Shown: positions 26,271-34,911 of the stretch, one piece after another
Layout of the letters: each line of letters begins with the position of its first letter
How positions within the stretch are numbered: position 1 is the first letter of the stretch
Program-made: the position numbers and the translations under genes
Notes under the pieces: generated by a model
What the model saw: the letters and a program-made list of their open reading frames with translations, nothing else
Told to the model about the DNA's origin: nothing
Database searches by the model: none
Origin: MPNP01 sp965221445
GTDB taxonomy: Bacteria; Pseudomonadota; Alphaproteobacteria; Rhodobacterales; Rhodobacteraceae
Assembly: GCA_965221445.1 (NCBI GenBank)
Contig: CBDCSF010000013.1
Coordinates: 1,736,001 to 1,800,000, forward strand
Reading direction: 5' to 3'
Length of the DNA stretch: 64,000 nt

Positions 26271-26609
26271 ATGGCATATGTGATCGCGGAGACTTGCATT
26301 GATGTCAAGGATGGAGTGTGTACAGATGTCTGTCCGGTTGACTGTATTTATGAAGGTGGAAGAATGTTTTACATTCAACCTGATGAATGTATTGACTGTG
26401 CAATCTGCGAGTCAGTGTGCCCCGTTGACGCAATCATGTATGAAGATGATTTGCCTGAACATTGGTTGAAATTCACCAGAATTAACGAAGAATTTTTTGG
26501 TGAGGAAGTGACCGGTTGGGGTCAACCTGGTGGCCTGACAGATGAATTTCGTACTGATCTTGATCATCCCATGGTAACCAGTTGGCAACCCAATAATGTA
26601 GCAAAATAA
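26271..26609 (+). CDS. Seven-iron (3Fe-4S/4Fe-4S) ferredoxin
   Basis: I start this at ATG 26271 (MAYVIAETCIDVKDG), 7 bp after the hydratase stop. The cysteine pattern matches seven-iron FdxA: C9, C17 and C50 for the 3Fe-4S cluster, C21, C40, C43 and C46 for the 4Fe-4S cluster, and an extra C25. CPVDCIYEGGRMFYIQPDECIDC is the conserved core. The C-terminal tail (LPEHWLKFTRINEEFF and beyond) is also FdxA-like. It is probably the electron partner of the FAD oxidoreductase in the same operon. Confidence 0.93.
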   Translation: MAYVIAETCIDVKDGVCTDVCPVDCIYEGGRMFYIQPDECIDCAICESVCPVDAIMYEDDLPEHWLKFTRINEEFFGEEVTGWGQPGGLTDEFRTDLDHPMVTSWQPNNVAK

Positions 26610-27556
26610 TGCACGCTACCGCCCTTCGTTGTCTTGTGATGGTGGCGGAAAGCCTTACTATCCGTGAGGCTGCGGAACGGTTACATATTTCACCTTCCGC
26701 GGTTACCAGACAGATTCAGAAGGCTGAAGAACGGTTGGGCGTTCGCCTTTTCGAACGTGATAGAACCGGTACGCATCTTACTGAGGCGGGGCGGTTGGCT
26801 GTACATCATGCCAAGGACACACTGCGTGGGTACGACCAATTAAAGGGAGATATCAAGAATCTTGGCGGTACGGTTAGTGGTCTAGTTACTATTGCGACAC
26901 TAAATAGCCTTACTGTACAATTTCTGCCAGAACTGATAGCAAAAATTGCAGATCAGCATTCGGAAATTACCTTTCGTGTAGTTGCTGGAGACCCCATGGA
27001 GGTCTCGCAACAGGTCGCAGCATGCAATGCGGATTTCGGGCTAACTTTCAATGCCCTGGAGATAAAGGGAATCAAGGTTCTTCAAAACATACCTTGTCCT
27101 TTCGTGGTAATCATGCGACCAGACCACCCACTAGCTTCAGAGAAAAGTTTGACCCTGGACCAATGTTCCGGGTACAGGTTTGTATATCAGGAAAATTCAG
27201 CCCCCATGCGTCTATTCCTGGGTGAAGATTTGGAAAAATTCAAACATTTACACGTGCCCGTACTGACATCCAACAGCCTGACTCTGCTTAAAAATCTACT
27301 TCTTTGTGGAACAGGACTGGCCTTTTATACACGTTTGGCTTTTGAACAAGAAATTGTCAAAGGCAAGTTGGTTGCTGTTCCATTGGTTTATGATCGAACG
27401 TCGTCAATTCACCTTAGTCTGATTACTTCACCACGCGCTTTGCCAACCGCGGTTACACGCTTGGTATCAAGTGAGATAAAGCGTGCTCTCGTGAAACTCG
27501 CAGATGATTTTGGAAATCATAATAATTCAAGTTTGAAATCAAATCATTCCACTTGA
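26609..27556 (+). CDS. LysR-family transcriptional regulator
   Basis: The N-terminal winged helix (about residues 1-62) reads ALRCLVMVAESLTIREAAERLHISPSAVTRQIQKAEERLG, quoted here as RLHISPSAVTRQIQKAEERL for its recognition helix. The effector domain follows with VSGLVTIATLNSL, FRVVAGDPMEVSQQVAACNADFGL and the late LLLCGTGLAFYTRLAFEQEI. The ATG overlaps the ferredoxin stop by one base, so this regulator is the last gene of the operon it probably controls, unlike the usual divergent LysR arrangement. That predicts autoregulation through the palindromes at 20171-20200. Confidence 0.92.
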   Translation: MHATALRCLVMVAESLTIREAAERLHISPSAVTRQIQKAEERLGVRLFERDRTGTHLTEAGRLAVHHAKDTLRGYDQLKGDIKNLGGTVSGLVTIATLNSLTVQFLPELIAKIADQHSEITFRVVAGDPMEVSQQVAACNADFGLTFNALEIKGIKVLQNIPCPFVVIMRPDHPLASEKSLTLDQCSGYRFVYQENSAPMRLFLGEDLEKFKHLHVPVLTSNSLTLLKNLLLCGTGLAFYTRLAFEQEIVKGKLVAVPLVYDRTSSIHLSLITSPRALPTAVTRLVSSEIKRALVKLADDFGNHNNSSLKSNHST

Positions 27557-27666
27557 TATTATACGTCTAGTAGATACACTTTATCCAATTAAATTCCCAT
27601 TGAATGACTAAACCTACCGATAATTTGTTCCAATTGTGCGTATATTTCCAGGTGGGAGGTTGAGAA

Positions 27667-28359
27667 ATGAAGACATTTAAAAACCCCATAAACCAATCTT
27701 TGTTTGATTTTTTGATTGATCTCAAAACAAATAATAACAGGACCTGGTTTGCTGAAAATAAAGTACGTTATATTTCTGAAGTTCGGGATCCTTTGCTTGA
27801 TTTTATTTTCCACTTCAGCGAACCCCTTGGCAAAATCAGCCCACATTTTTTAGCTGATGCACGATCGAATGGTGGTTCTTTATTCAGAATATACCGCGAT
27901 ATTCGGTTTTCCAAAAACAAGGAACCATATAAGACCAATGCAGGAGTGCATTTTCGGCATGTTGAGGCCAAGAATGTACACGCACCTGGATTCTATCTTC
28001 ATCTTGAACCCGGGAATTGTTTTGCTGGATGTGGAATTTGGAGACCCGATGGAGTTGCCCTCAAGCAAATCAGGGATGCAATTGTTGCGAAACCTAAGAA
28101 TTGGGTTGAAATCCTTGGAGAAAAAAAATTTCAGGCTACATTTGAGTTTTCCGGAGAAGCACTTAAACGGCCCCCACGGGGCTACGATCCCCTGCATCCA
28201 CAGATAGAGGATCTCAAACGCAAGAACTTTATACTAATAAGACATTTGGAGGATAGTGAAATTACAAGCTCTCATTTCCCGGAGCGTTTTGCTGAAATTC
28301 TTAAGTGTAGTTCACCATTTGTATGTTTTTTGACTCGTGCTATTGGAGTACCATTTTGA
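27667..28359 (+). CDS. DUF2461 domain protein
   Basis: A 230-residue cytoplasmic protein of the DUF2461 (TIGR02453) family, whose function is not known. Family features are FLIDLKTNNNRTWFAENKVRY near residues 15-35, LFRIYRDIRFSKNKEPYKTNAGVHF near 73-97 and GFYLHLEPGNCFAGCGIWRPDG near 107-128. The end carries KRPPRGYDPLHPQIEDLKRKNFIL. There is no signal peptide. A GGGAGG sequence precedes the ATG. It appears to be a single-gene unit. Confidence 0.85.
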   Translation: MKTFKNPINQSLFDFLIDLKTNNNRTWFAENKVRYISEVRDPLLDFIFHFSEPLGKISPHFLADARSNGGSLFRIYRDIRFSKNKEPYKTNAGVHFRHVEAKNVHAPGFYLHLEPGNCFAGCGIWRPDGVALKQIRDAIVAKPKNWVEILGEKKFQATFEFSGEALKRPPRGYDPLHPQIEDLKRKNFILIRHLEDSEITSSHFPERFAEILKCSSPFVCFLTRAIGVPF

Positions 28360-28770
28360 ACATTTGTCTGTGACCATAATTCTTGTAAACAATATTTTTT
28401 AAGTCTGACATTTTTCCACCAGTTCCTGTCCTTTCTTTACCAGACCTTAAACCTTATGTTTAATGGCAGCTTTATTGCACAAAATGTTAAACAGTTTGGT
28501 TTGACCACCACTGCCTTGAAGGAACCGTTTGGTTGAGAAAGAGAATATTTTCAGTATTTTTTCAGTGAAATAAGCATTCTGAAATATTTTGTGCTATTAT
28601 TACCTTTAAAATTAAGCATCCAAGATTTTGAAATTAATTTTTCTTAAAGTGGATTATTAAGTAATCCAGTTCCTTTTTTGGAATTTTAATAAAGCTATTT
28701 TGGTATTGGGAAGCGGGAAGAGGTCCTTTCTGGAATCAAGGTCTTCTTCCTAGCTAAAAGGGAGAAGAAA
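28360..28770. other. Intergenic region upstream of the BCCT gene, with hairpins
   Basis: No ORF is credible here. TGGATTA and TAATCCA (28650-28668) form a 7-bp stem, followed within five bases by six T residues, so this could be a terminator or leader hairpin. GGAAGAGGTCC (from about 28714) can pair with GGTCTTCTTCC (to about 28752) with two imperfect positions, in the likely 5' untranslated region. A purine-rich AAGGGAGAAG lies just before the BCCT ATG. The stretch therefore probably carries the BCCT promoter and a structured leader, but no known riboswitch is recognisable. Confidence 0.35.
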
Positions 28771-30405
28771 ATGAATGAATCACCCAATAGAAACTTGGTT
28801 GCCACTGAAGGCATAATGAAAGGCCTTCATAGCGGGATGGGTATAGCTGCTAAAGCAATGGTTGTATGTTTTGTGGTTTTCACAATTCTCAATGTTGAAT
28901 TAGCCAACAGCATTTATTCTGCTGTAAGGGGTTGGGTAGAAGCAACTCTTAGTTGGTATTACATCCTAGTGGCGATTGTAATTTTTCTGGTTTGTATTTT
29001 CCTCATGTGTTCCAAGTACGGATCAATTCGATTAGGAGACGACAATTCAAAACCTGAATTCAGCAACTTTTCGTGGTTTGCCATGTTATTTTCCGCTGGT
29101 GTGGGAATAGGTATTCTGTTTTTTGGTGTTGCAGAACCAATATTCTACTTTGATAACTCAGGGGGATTTGGTTATCCGAACAATCCTCATGCTGACGCTG
29201 CCGGTGCAGTTGCGCTGGATCAGCAAAGGGCCGTATTTGCCATGCGTACCACATACTTCCACTGGGGTTTCCATGGCTGGGCAATTTACGTATTAATTGG
29301 ACTTTGTTTGGCCTATTTCGGCTTTCGGAAAAAACTACCCCTAACCCTTCGGTCAGCTCTGTACCCAATTATCGGAGATAAAATATATGGACCCATAGGT
29401 CATGCAGTCGATCTTTTGGCCGTGTTTGGAACAGTTTTCGGTGTTGCAACTTCTTTGGGATTGGGCGTCAATCAAATGGCAACAGGATTAAACGTTCTTT
29501 TTGGTATTGATCCAGGAATAGTAACACAAATCATCCTTATTGTTGTTATTTCCATCATTGCTACCTTTTCTGCAGTTTCCGGGGTTGGAAATGGCATTAG
29601 AATTATTTCCGAATGGAACATTTGGCTTTCGGTTGTCCTTTTAGGCTTCTTTCTGTTCTGGGGGCCGACACAATGGTTAATGGGTTTCTTTGTCACATCA
29701 CTTGGTGATTATCTTTGGAATGTACTTCCAATGGGCTTCTGGACAGCTGGAACTGAGGAAACGATTGCCTGGCAGGGTGGCTGGACCATCTTCTATTGGG
29801 GATGGTGGATTTCATGGGCACCATTTGTGGGAATGTTTATTGCCAGAATCAGCCGTGGAAGAACGATAAGAGAATTCATGGTCGGTGTCCTGTTTGTACC
29901 CACCACAATTGCTTTCTTCTGGCTTTGCATGTTCGGTGGAAACGCTATTTACATGGAATTGACCGCGGAAGGAGGAGTTGGTACTGCTGGAATCATTGAC
30001 ATCGTCATGAATTGGAACTTGCCGGGGGCTCTGTACGGTGCAATTGATAATCTGACAACAATTTCAGCATTGAATTGGGCAATGTCTGCTCTGGCCACTC
30101 TTTTGTTGGCTACCTGGTTTATCACCTCTTCGGACTCGGGAACCCTAGTTATTACCACCATGCTTTCGATGGGAGATGATAATCCGCCTCAAAGATTCAG
30201 AATCGTTTGGGGACTGGGGGAAGGTTTTGTAGCAGCAGTTCTTTTAATGGCTGGAGGTTTGGGAGCACTTCAAACTGCTTCAATAGCGGCAGCGCTGCCC
30301 ATATCGGTAATCATGCTATTCATGGCCTGGGGCCTAGTGAAATCACTTGCCGAGGATTCCAGTGCCGTCAGCAGTGCACCAATGGCCGAACCGGAAACTT
30401 CTTAG
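28771..30405 (+). CDS. BCCT-family transporter (betaine/choline/carnitine type)
   Basis: A 544-residue secondary transporter with about 12 membrane helices. The BCCT signature is intact: GWTIFYWGWWISWAPFVG. The first helices (LANSIYSAVRGWVEATLSWYYI) and MLFSAGVGIGILFFGVAEP with the substrate-site region, then YFHWGFHGWAIY, are all typical. No long C-terminal osmosensor domain is present, which favours a nutritional role over osmotic activation. Candidate substrates are glycine betaine, choline, DMSP or taurine-like zwitterions. It is a single gene, closed by a strong terminator. Confidence 0.93.
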   Translation: MNESPNRNLVATEGIMKGLHSGMGIAAKAMVVCFVVFTILNVELANSIYSAVRGWVEATLSWYYILVAIVIFLVCIFLMCSKYGSIRLGDDNSKPEFSNFSWFAMLFSAGVGIGILFFGVAEPIFYFDNSGGFGYPNNPHADAAGAVALDQQRAVFAMRTTYFHWGFHGWAIYVLIGLCLAYFGFRKKLPLTLRSALYPIIGDKIYGPIGHAVDLLAVFGTVFGVATSLGLGVNQMATGLNVLFGIDPGIVTQIILIVVISIIATFSAVSGVGNGIRIISEWNIWLSVVLLGFFLFWGPTQWLMGFFVTSLGDYLWNVLPMGFWTAGTEETIAWQGGWTIFYWGWWISWAPFVGMFIARISRGRTIREFMVGVLFVPTTIAFFWLCMFGGNAIYMELTAEGGVGTAGIIDIVMNWNLPGALYGAIDNLTTISALNWAMSALATLLLATWFITSSDSGTLVITTMLSMGDDNPPQRFRIVWGLGEGFVAAVLLMAGGLGALQTASIAAALPISVIMLFMAWGLVKSLAEDSSAVSSAPMAEPETS

Positions 30406-30440
30406 CTCAAAACTAAGTTGTAATTTAAAATCGTTCTGAC

Positions 30441-30473
30441 CCGATAGGGCCTTTTCAGGCCCTGTCGGTTTTA
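30441..30473 (+). terminator. Intrinsic terminator after the BCCT gene
   Basis: CCGATAGGGCC (30441-30451) and GGCCCTGTCGG (30458-30468) pair over 11 bp with one G-U wobble and a TTTTCA loop, then TTTTAG. This separates the BCCT unit from the rpsM operon. Confidence 0.85.
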
Positions 30474-30672
30474 GGTATTCCGTAAATTGCAGGGTATGTC
30501 CTTGACTCTAAAAAAAGTCTAAATATATGGTCACACTCTGTTTTTATTGGAGTTTTGGCTGTTTTTTTGCTGACTGGGCTTGTTTTTTCACAAGTCTTTT
30601 CAATATAAACCAATCCACCACTAACTGATTCTATGAATCAAGGTGCGATAGTAGTAAGTTCTAGGAGTTAGA

Positions 30673-31041
30673 ATGGCACGAATTGCGGGCGTAAATATAC
30701 CAGCGAGGAAAAGAGTTCCTATCGCCTTAACCAGTATCTATGGTATTGGAAACCAATCGGCACAGAGCATTTGTGATGCTGTGGGGATAAAACAATCCGC
30801 CAGGGTTAATGAACTTACCGACCTTAATGTCAAGGAACTTCGCGAGCACATTGATCAGAACTATATGGTTGAAGGCGATTTGCGCAGGGATGTTCAAATG
30901 AATATCAAGCGGATGATGGATCTTGGATGTTATCGGGGTCTTAGACATCGCCGAGGACTTCCTGTCAGGGGACAAAGAACCCATACGAATGCCAGAACAA
31001 GAAAAGGACCGGCCAGACCCATAGCCGGCAAGAAGAAATAA
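30673..31041 (+). CDS. rpsM: 30S ribosomal protein S13
   Basis: S13 lies in the head of the 30S subunit and contacts P-site tRNA and L5. The sequence begins MARIAGVNIPARKRVPIALT, then IYGIG, and ends with the basic RGLPVRGQRTHTNARTRKGP tail. At 122 residues the length is normal. It opens the alpha operon here; the usual upstream secY and adk are absent and a BCCT gene with a terminator comes instead. A TAGGAG sequence precedes the ATG. Confidence 0.98.
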   Translation: MARIAGVNIPARKRVPIALTSIYGIGNQSAQSICDAVGIKQSARVNELTDLNVKELREHIDQNYMVEGDLRRDVQMNIKRMMDLGCYRGLRHRRGLPVRGQRTHTNARTRKGPARPIAGKKK

Positions 31042-31053
31042 AGGAGATGTGTC

Positions 31054-31443
31054 TTGGCTCGTGAAAAGCCCCGTCTAAAGAGAAAAGAACGCAAGAATAT
31101 CGCGGTCGGAGTGGCGCATGTGAGCTCCTCCTTCAACAATACAAAAATATTGATTTCAGATGTCCAGGGTAATGCGATCGCTTGGTCTTCGGCAGGAACT
31201 GTCGGTTTCAAGGGTTCACGAAAATCTACCCCCTATGCAGCACAATTGGCCGCTGAAGACGCTGGTAGAAAGGCACAGGAGCACGGTGTAAAAACCCTTG
31301 AAATAAAAGTTCAGGGACCGGGTTCAGGTCGGGAGAGCGCACTACGTTCATTAGCCGCTGTTGGATTCGAAATCACGTCAATCAGGGATGTGTCACCTAT
31401 TGCTCACAATGGTTGCCGCCCACCAAAAAGAAGAAGAGTTTAA
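31054..31443 (+). CDS. rpsK: 30S ribosomal protein S11
   Basis: S11 sits on the platform of the 30S subunit near the mRNA exit. AVGVAHVSSSFNNTKILISD, SSAGTVGFKGSRKSTPYAAQ and the C-terminal DVSPIAHNGCRPPKRRRV are the family blocks. The start is TTG at 31054, with AAGGAG 12 bp upstream; there is no suitable ATG. It is 12 bp after rpsM. Confidence 0.98.
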   Translation: MAREKPRLKRKERKNIAVGVAHVSSSFNNTKILISDVQGNAIAWSSAGTVGFKGSRKSTPYAAQLAAEDAGRKAQEHGVKTLEIKVQGPGSGRESALRSLAAVGFEITSIRDVSPIAHNGCRPPKRRRV

Positions 31444-31527
31444 TCGTTCTTCTCATTCAAACCTAATTTAGTTATTCGAGACATTCCTGGTGCTGGAACC
31501 ACCGGGAAAAAGGATGGAGGCTAATCT

Positions 31528-32541
31528 ATGTTCCAAGATAACTGGGAAAAACTTATCTCCCCTTCATTGGAGGAGAAGGCCGGAAGCAATCCAAATCAGA
31601 TGACTCTGGAAATCGGACCTCTGGAAAGAGGCTTCGGACTGACCATTGGTAATGCCTTGCGCAGGGTCTTGTTGTCTTCCTTGCGAGGAAGCGCGATTAT
31701 CGGAGTTGAAATTGAGAATGTCGTACAGGAATTTTCTCCCATACCTGGCATTCGGGAGGATGTAATCGACATTTTGCTCAACCTGAAGGGTGTCGTTGTT
31801 AAATCCGATGATCGTAAACCTCGAAAACTGTTGTTGAAATCATCCCAGCCTGGTGAAGTTACAGCAGGAATGATTAATCAGGTAACAGGTGTTGAAATAC
31901 TCAACCCCCGACATGTCATCTGTCATTTGGACAGGGATGCATCCATTCAAATGGAAATTACGGTTGGAGTTGGAAAAGGGTATGTACCAGCTGAATTGAA
32001 CAAGCCAGCAGATGCAGCCATTAATTTTATTCCCATCGATGCAATCTTTTCTCCAGTGAAAACGGTCTCCTATAAAGTTCAGCCGGCAAGGGAAGGAAAG
32101 ATTTTGGACTATGACCGATTGATCCTTAATGTCGAGACTGACGGGTCAATAACCCCTAAGGATGCCATTGCCTATGCTTCCAGAATTGTCCAGGAATATT
32201 TCCAGATCTTCATTAATTTTGATGAACCAACAAAATCCATGCAAGATGAAGAAGTTCCAGAAACCCAGGTTGATACCAATCTCTACAAGAAGGTTACCGA
32301 GCTGGAACTTTCAGTCAGATCGGCCAATTGCCTCAAGAATGACAATATAATCTATGTTGGTGACTTGGTCCAGAAATCGGAACAGGAAATGTTGAAGACG
32401 CCTAACTTTGGTAGGAAATCTTTGAATGAAATAAAGGCTATTCTTTCACAAATGGAACTGTCCCTCGGAATGGATATTTTTGATTGGCCACCAGAAAACA
32501 TCGAAAAACTTTCGAAAGAAGTGGAAGAAAGGGAATTGTGA
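31528..32541 (+). CDS. rpoA: DNA-directed RNA polymerase subunit alpha
   Basis: Alpha nucleates RNA polymerase assembly and its C-terminal domain contacts promoters and activators. The N-terminal domain has LERGFGLTIGNALRRVLLSSLRG and the NLKGV segment. A linker rich in acidic residues precedes the alpha-CTD, which has ELELSVRSANCLKN, IIYVGDLVQKSEQEML and NFGRKSLNEIKAIL. The length is 337. GGATGGAGG precedes the ATG. It is the third gene of the alpha operon. Confidence 0.98.
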   Translation: MFQDNWEKLISPSLEEKAGSNPNQMTLEIGPLERGFGLTIGNALRRVLLSSLRGSAIIGVEIENVVQEFSPIPGIREDVIDILLNLKGVVVKSDDRKPRKLLLKSSQPGEVTAGMINQVTGVEILNPRHVICHLDRDASIQMEITVGVGKGYVPAELNKPADAAINFIPIDAIFSPVKTVSYKVQPAREGKILDYDRLILNVETDGSITPKDAIAYASRIVQEYFQIFINFDEPTKSMQDEEVPETQVDTNLYKKVTELELSVRSANCLKNDNIIYVGDLVQKSEQEMLKTPNFGRKSLNEIKAILSQMELSLGMDIFDWPPENIEKLSKEVEEREL

Positions 32542-32593
32542 TTCCCTTTCCAAGGACTATAATTCTTATTGGACACAATATAAGGTAAACATC

Positions 32594-33013
32594 ATGCGAC
32601 ACAGCGGAGGATACAGGTATCTTAACAGAACCGGTGAGCATAGAAAAGCCATGTTTTCCAATATGGCTGGATCTCTGATTGAACACGAACAAATAAAGAC
32701 TACCCTACCAAAAGCAAAAGAACTGAAGAGGATTGTTGAAAAACTGATTACCTTGGGTAAGAAGGGCGATTTGCATGCCAGAAGAATAGCTAATTCCAAA
32801 CTCAAGCAATCAAAGCATACCAAGAAACTATTTGAGGTTCTTGGTCCCCGATATCAGGATCGCAATGGAGGATATACAAGAGTAATCAAGGCAGGTTTCC
32901 GTTACGGTGACCGTGCACCCATGGCTATCATTGAACTTGTTGACAGGGATCCTGAGGAAAAGGGTAGGGCAGACCGCGAAAGGATTGCAGAACAGGAGGC
33001 TGAGGATTCCTAA
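32594..33013 (+). CDS. rplQ: 50S ribosomal protein L17
   Basis: I start this at ATG 32594 (MRHSGGYRYLNRTGEHRKAM), the canonical L17 N-terminus, 52 bp after rpoA; a longer frame would overlap rpoA. TTLPKAKELKRIVEKLITLGKKGD, RYQDRNGGYTRVIKAGFRYGD and the MAIIELVDRD end are typical. The 139-residue length is normal for Alphaproteobacteria. Last gene of the alpha operon. Confidence 0.97.
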   Translation: MRHSGGYRYLNRTGEHRKAMFSNMAGSLIEHEQIKTTLPKAKELKRIVEKLITLGKKGDLHARRIANSKLKQSKHTKKLFEVLGPRYQDRNGGYTRVIKAGFRYGDRAPMAIIELVDRDPEEKGRADRERIAEQEAEDS

Positions 33014-33193
33014 CAATTCGGCACTGTAAATATCCGGCCGAATGTGTTTGAGAATATCCCTTTAAAGGAGACAGCACAGCAAATTTTTGCATTTTGTTTC
33101 ACGAAATGATGGTGTAGATTACACGACAAGATCAAAAGATCTGAAGTTCCAACTATTTAATCCTATAGGGGATAGCGTCCCCTTTCAATTGCC

Positions 33194-34531
33194 GTGACCA
33201 GTCTTCTTGACCAGATAGAAAACCAAAATGATTTGTCGACGACATTACGCCCATTGGCAGACCGTCTCCGCCCCAATAGTTTAGAAGAAGTAATTGGCCA
33301 TGAAAATCTCATTGGAAAAGACAAGCCAATTAATAATATGTTGGCCTCGGCAAACCTTCCCTCAATTATTTTTTGGGGCCCCCCAGGCGTAGGTAAAACA
33401 ACAATTGCTCGTTTAATTGCTCAAAAAAAAGATTATAACTTTGTTCAGATCAGTGCAGTATTTTCCAATACCGCTGAGTTGAGAAAAATCTTTGCAACAG
33501 CTAGGGATCAATGGAAATCGGGTAAAGGTACAGTCCTTTTCGTTGATGAAATCCACCGATTCAACAAGAGTCAACAAGATGGTTTCCTGCCCTATGTAGA
33601 AGATGGAACCATAAAGTTAATTGGTTCCACCACTGAAAATGTCTCCTTTGAAATTAATCCCGCCCTATTGTCTCGGGTAAGGGTGTTGAATCTATCTCGA
33701 CTTTCTCTGACAGACCTTGAGAAGCTGGCAAAAAGAGCAGAACAAAACCTCGGAACTACCCTACCCTTAACTGATGAGGCCCGAACTTGGTTACTCGGAA
33801 TGGCAGATGGCGATGGAAGGAGTCTTTTGAACAATATTGAACAGATTTACGATTTGAAATTGGAAAAAAACCTGGATGCTGGCGAGTTACCCTTGTACAT
33901 GTCGCAGAGAGCAACGTCCTTTGATAAATCCGGTGATTGGCATTATAACCTGATATCCGCTCTGCATAAATCCGTAAGAGGATCTGATCCAGACGCCGCT
34001 CTCTATTGGTTGGCTCGTATGCTGCATGGAGGAGAAGACCCAAATTACCTTTTAAGAAGAATTACACGAATGGCCGTTGAAGACATTGGTCTGGCTGATC
34101 CAGACGCGCTAGAACTGGCAATTAACTCCTGGGTTGCCTATGAAAGGCTGGGAAGTCCAGAAGGCGAACTGGCCATTGCTGAAACTGTCATATATCTGGC
34201 TTTGGCACCAAAATCCAACGCCAGTTATGTAGCGTATAAATCAGCCACTAAAGATGCTAAGGTATCAGGATCCCTTGTACCACCCAAACACATTCTCAAC
34301 GCCCCTACCAAGCTTATGAAGCAACTTGGGTATGGTAAGGATTATCAATACGACCCAGATGTCCCTCATGGTTTTTCTGGACAAAACTATTTTCCTGAGG
34401 GTTTTAACAGGGTAAAATACTATAAACCCCTGGAGAAGGGTTTCGAACAAACCATGGCTAAGAGATTAGAATATTTTGAGCAATTGAGAGCCCGTATTGC
34501 CAAGGAAAAAGGTGGCATATCCGAACCATGA
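33194..34531 (+). CDS. rarA: Replication-associated recombination protein A (AAA+ ATPase)
   Basis: RarA (MgsA) is a clamp-loader-like AAA+ ATPase that acts at stalled replication forks. RPLADRLRPNSLEEVIGHENLIG is its N-terminal signature. Walker A is GPPGVGKTT and Walker B is LFVDEIHRFNKSQQDGFLP. LIGSTTENVSFEINPALLSR is the sensor region. The end has PKSNASYVAYKSA and the LRARIAKEK helix. The start is GTG at 33194. The stop overlaps the crcB ATG (ATGA). Confidence 0.95.
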   Translation: MTSLLDQIENQNDLSTTLRPLADRLRPNSLEEVIGHENLIGKDKPINNMLASANLPSIIFWGPPGVGKTTIARLIAQKKDYNFVQISAVFSNTAELRKIFATARDQWKSGKGTVLFVDEIHRFNKSQQDGFLPYVEDGTIKLIGSTTENVSFEINPALLSRVRVLNLSRLSLTDLEKLAKRAEQNLGTTLPLTDEARTWLLGMADGDGRSLLNNIEQIYDLKLEKNLDAGELPLYMSQRATSFDKSGDWHYNLISALHKSVRGSDPDAALYWLARMLHGGEDPNYLLRRITRMAVEDIGLADPDALELAINSWVAYERLGSPEGELAIAETVIYLALAPKSNASYVAYKSATKDAKVSGSLVPPKHILNAPTKLMKQLGYGKDYQYDPDVPHGFSGQNYFPEGFNRVKYYKPLEKGFEQTMAKRLEYFEQLRARIAKEKGGISEP

Positions 34532-34911
34532 TGGGGACTTTAATTCAGATAGCAATTGGGGGAGCTCTTGGTGCCACATCGCGATATCTGGTCACGTTGG
34601 GTGTCTTTACAATCATGGGGAAGCAATTTCCCTATGGTACTTTATTCGTCAATATATTTGGCTCCTTGCTGATGGGATTCATAATCGCCTTGATGTTAGA
34701 GAATCTAACAATACCGGAACGATATTCACCTTTTCTGATTACAGGCTTTCTTGGCGGTTTCACGACCTTTTCTGCATTTTCCAATGACTTTTGGCAGTTA
34801 TCCAGTAATGGCAAATTGGACATGGCACTTGTTTACGCCATGGTTTCGGTTGTATTGGCTATTTCTGCTCTTTTTCTGGGTATGTTTTTAGTCAGGGTTT
34901 GGTTTCGTTGA
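34528..34911 (+). CDS. crcB: Fluoride efflux channel CrcB (Fluc)
   Basis: Fluc proteins are small dual-topology fluoride channels. The 127 residues form four hydrophobic helices. GGALGATSRYL, the FPYGTLFVNIFGSLLMGF block (with the conserved Asn) and GFLGGFTTFSAFSND (with the phenylalanine box and TTFS motif) are all present. It overlaps rarA by 4 bp. No fluoride riboswitch can be placed upstream because rarA is coupled. Confidence 0.95.
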   Translation: MMGTLIQIAIGGALGATSRYLVTLGVFTIMGKQFPYGTLFVNIFGSLLMGFIIALMLENLTIPERYSPFLITGFLGGFTTFSAFSNDFWQLSSNGKLDMALVYAMVSVVLAISALFLGMFLVRVWFR

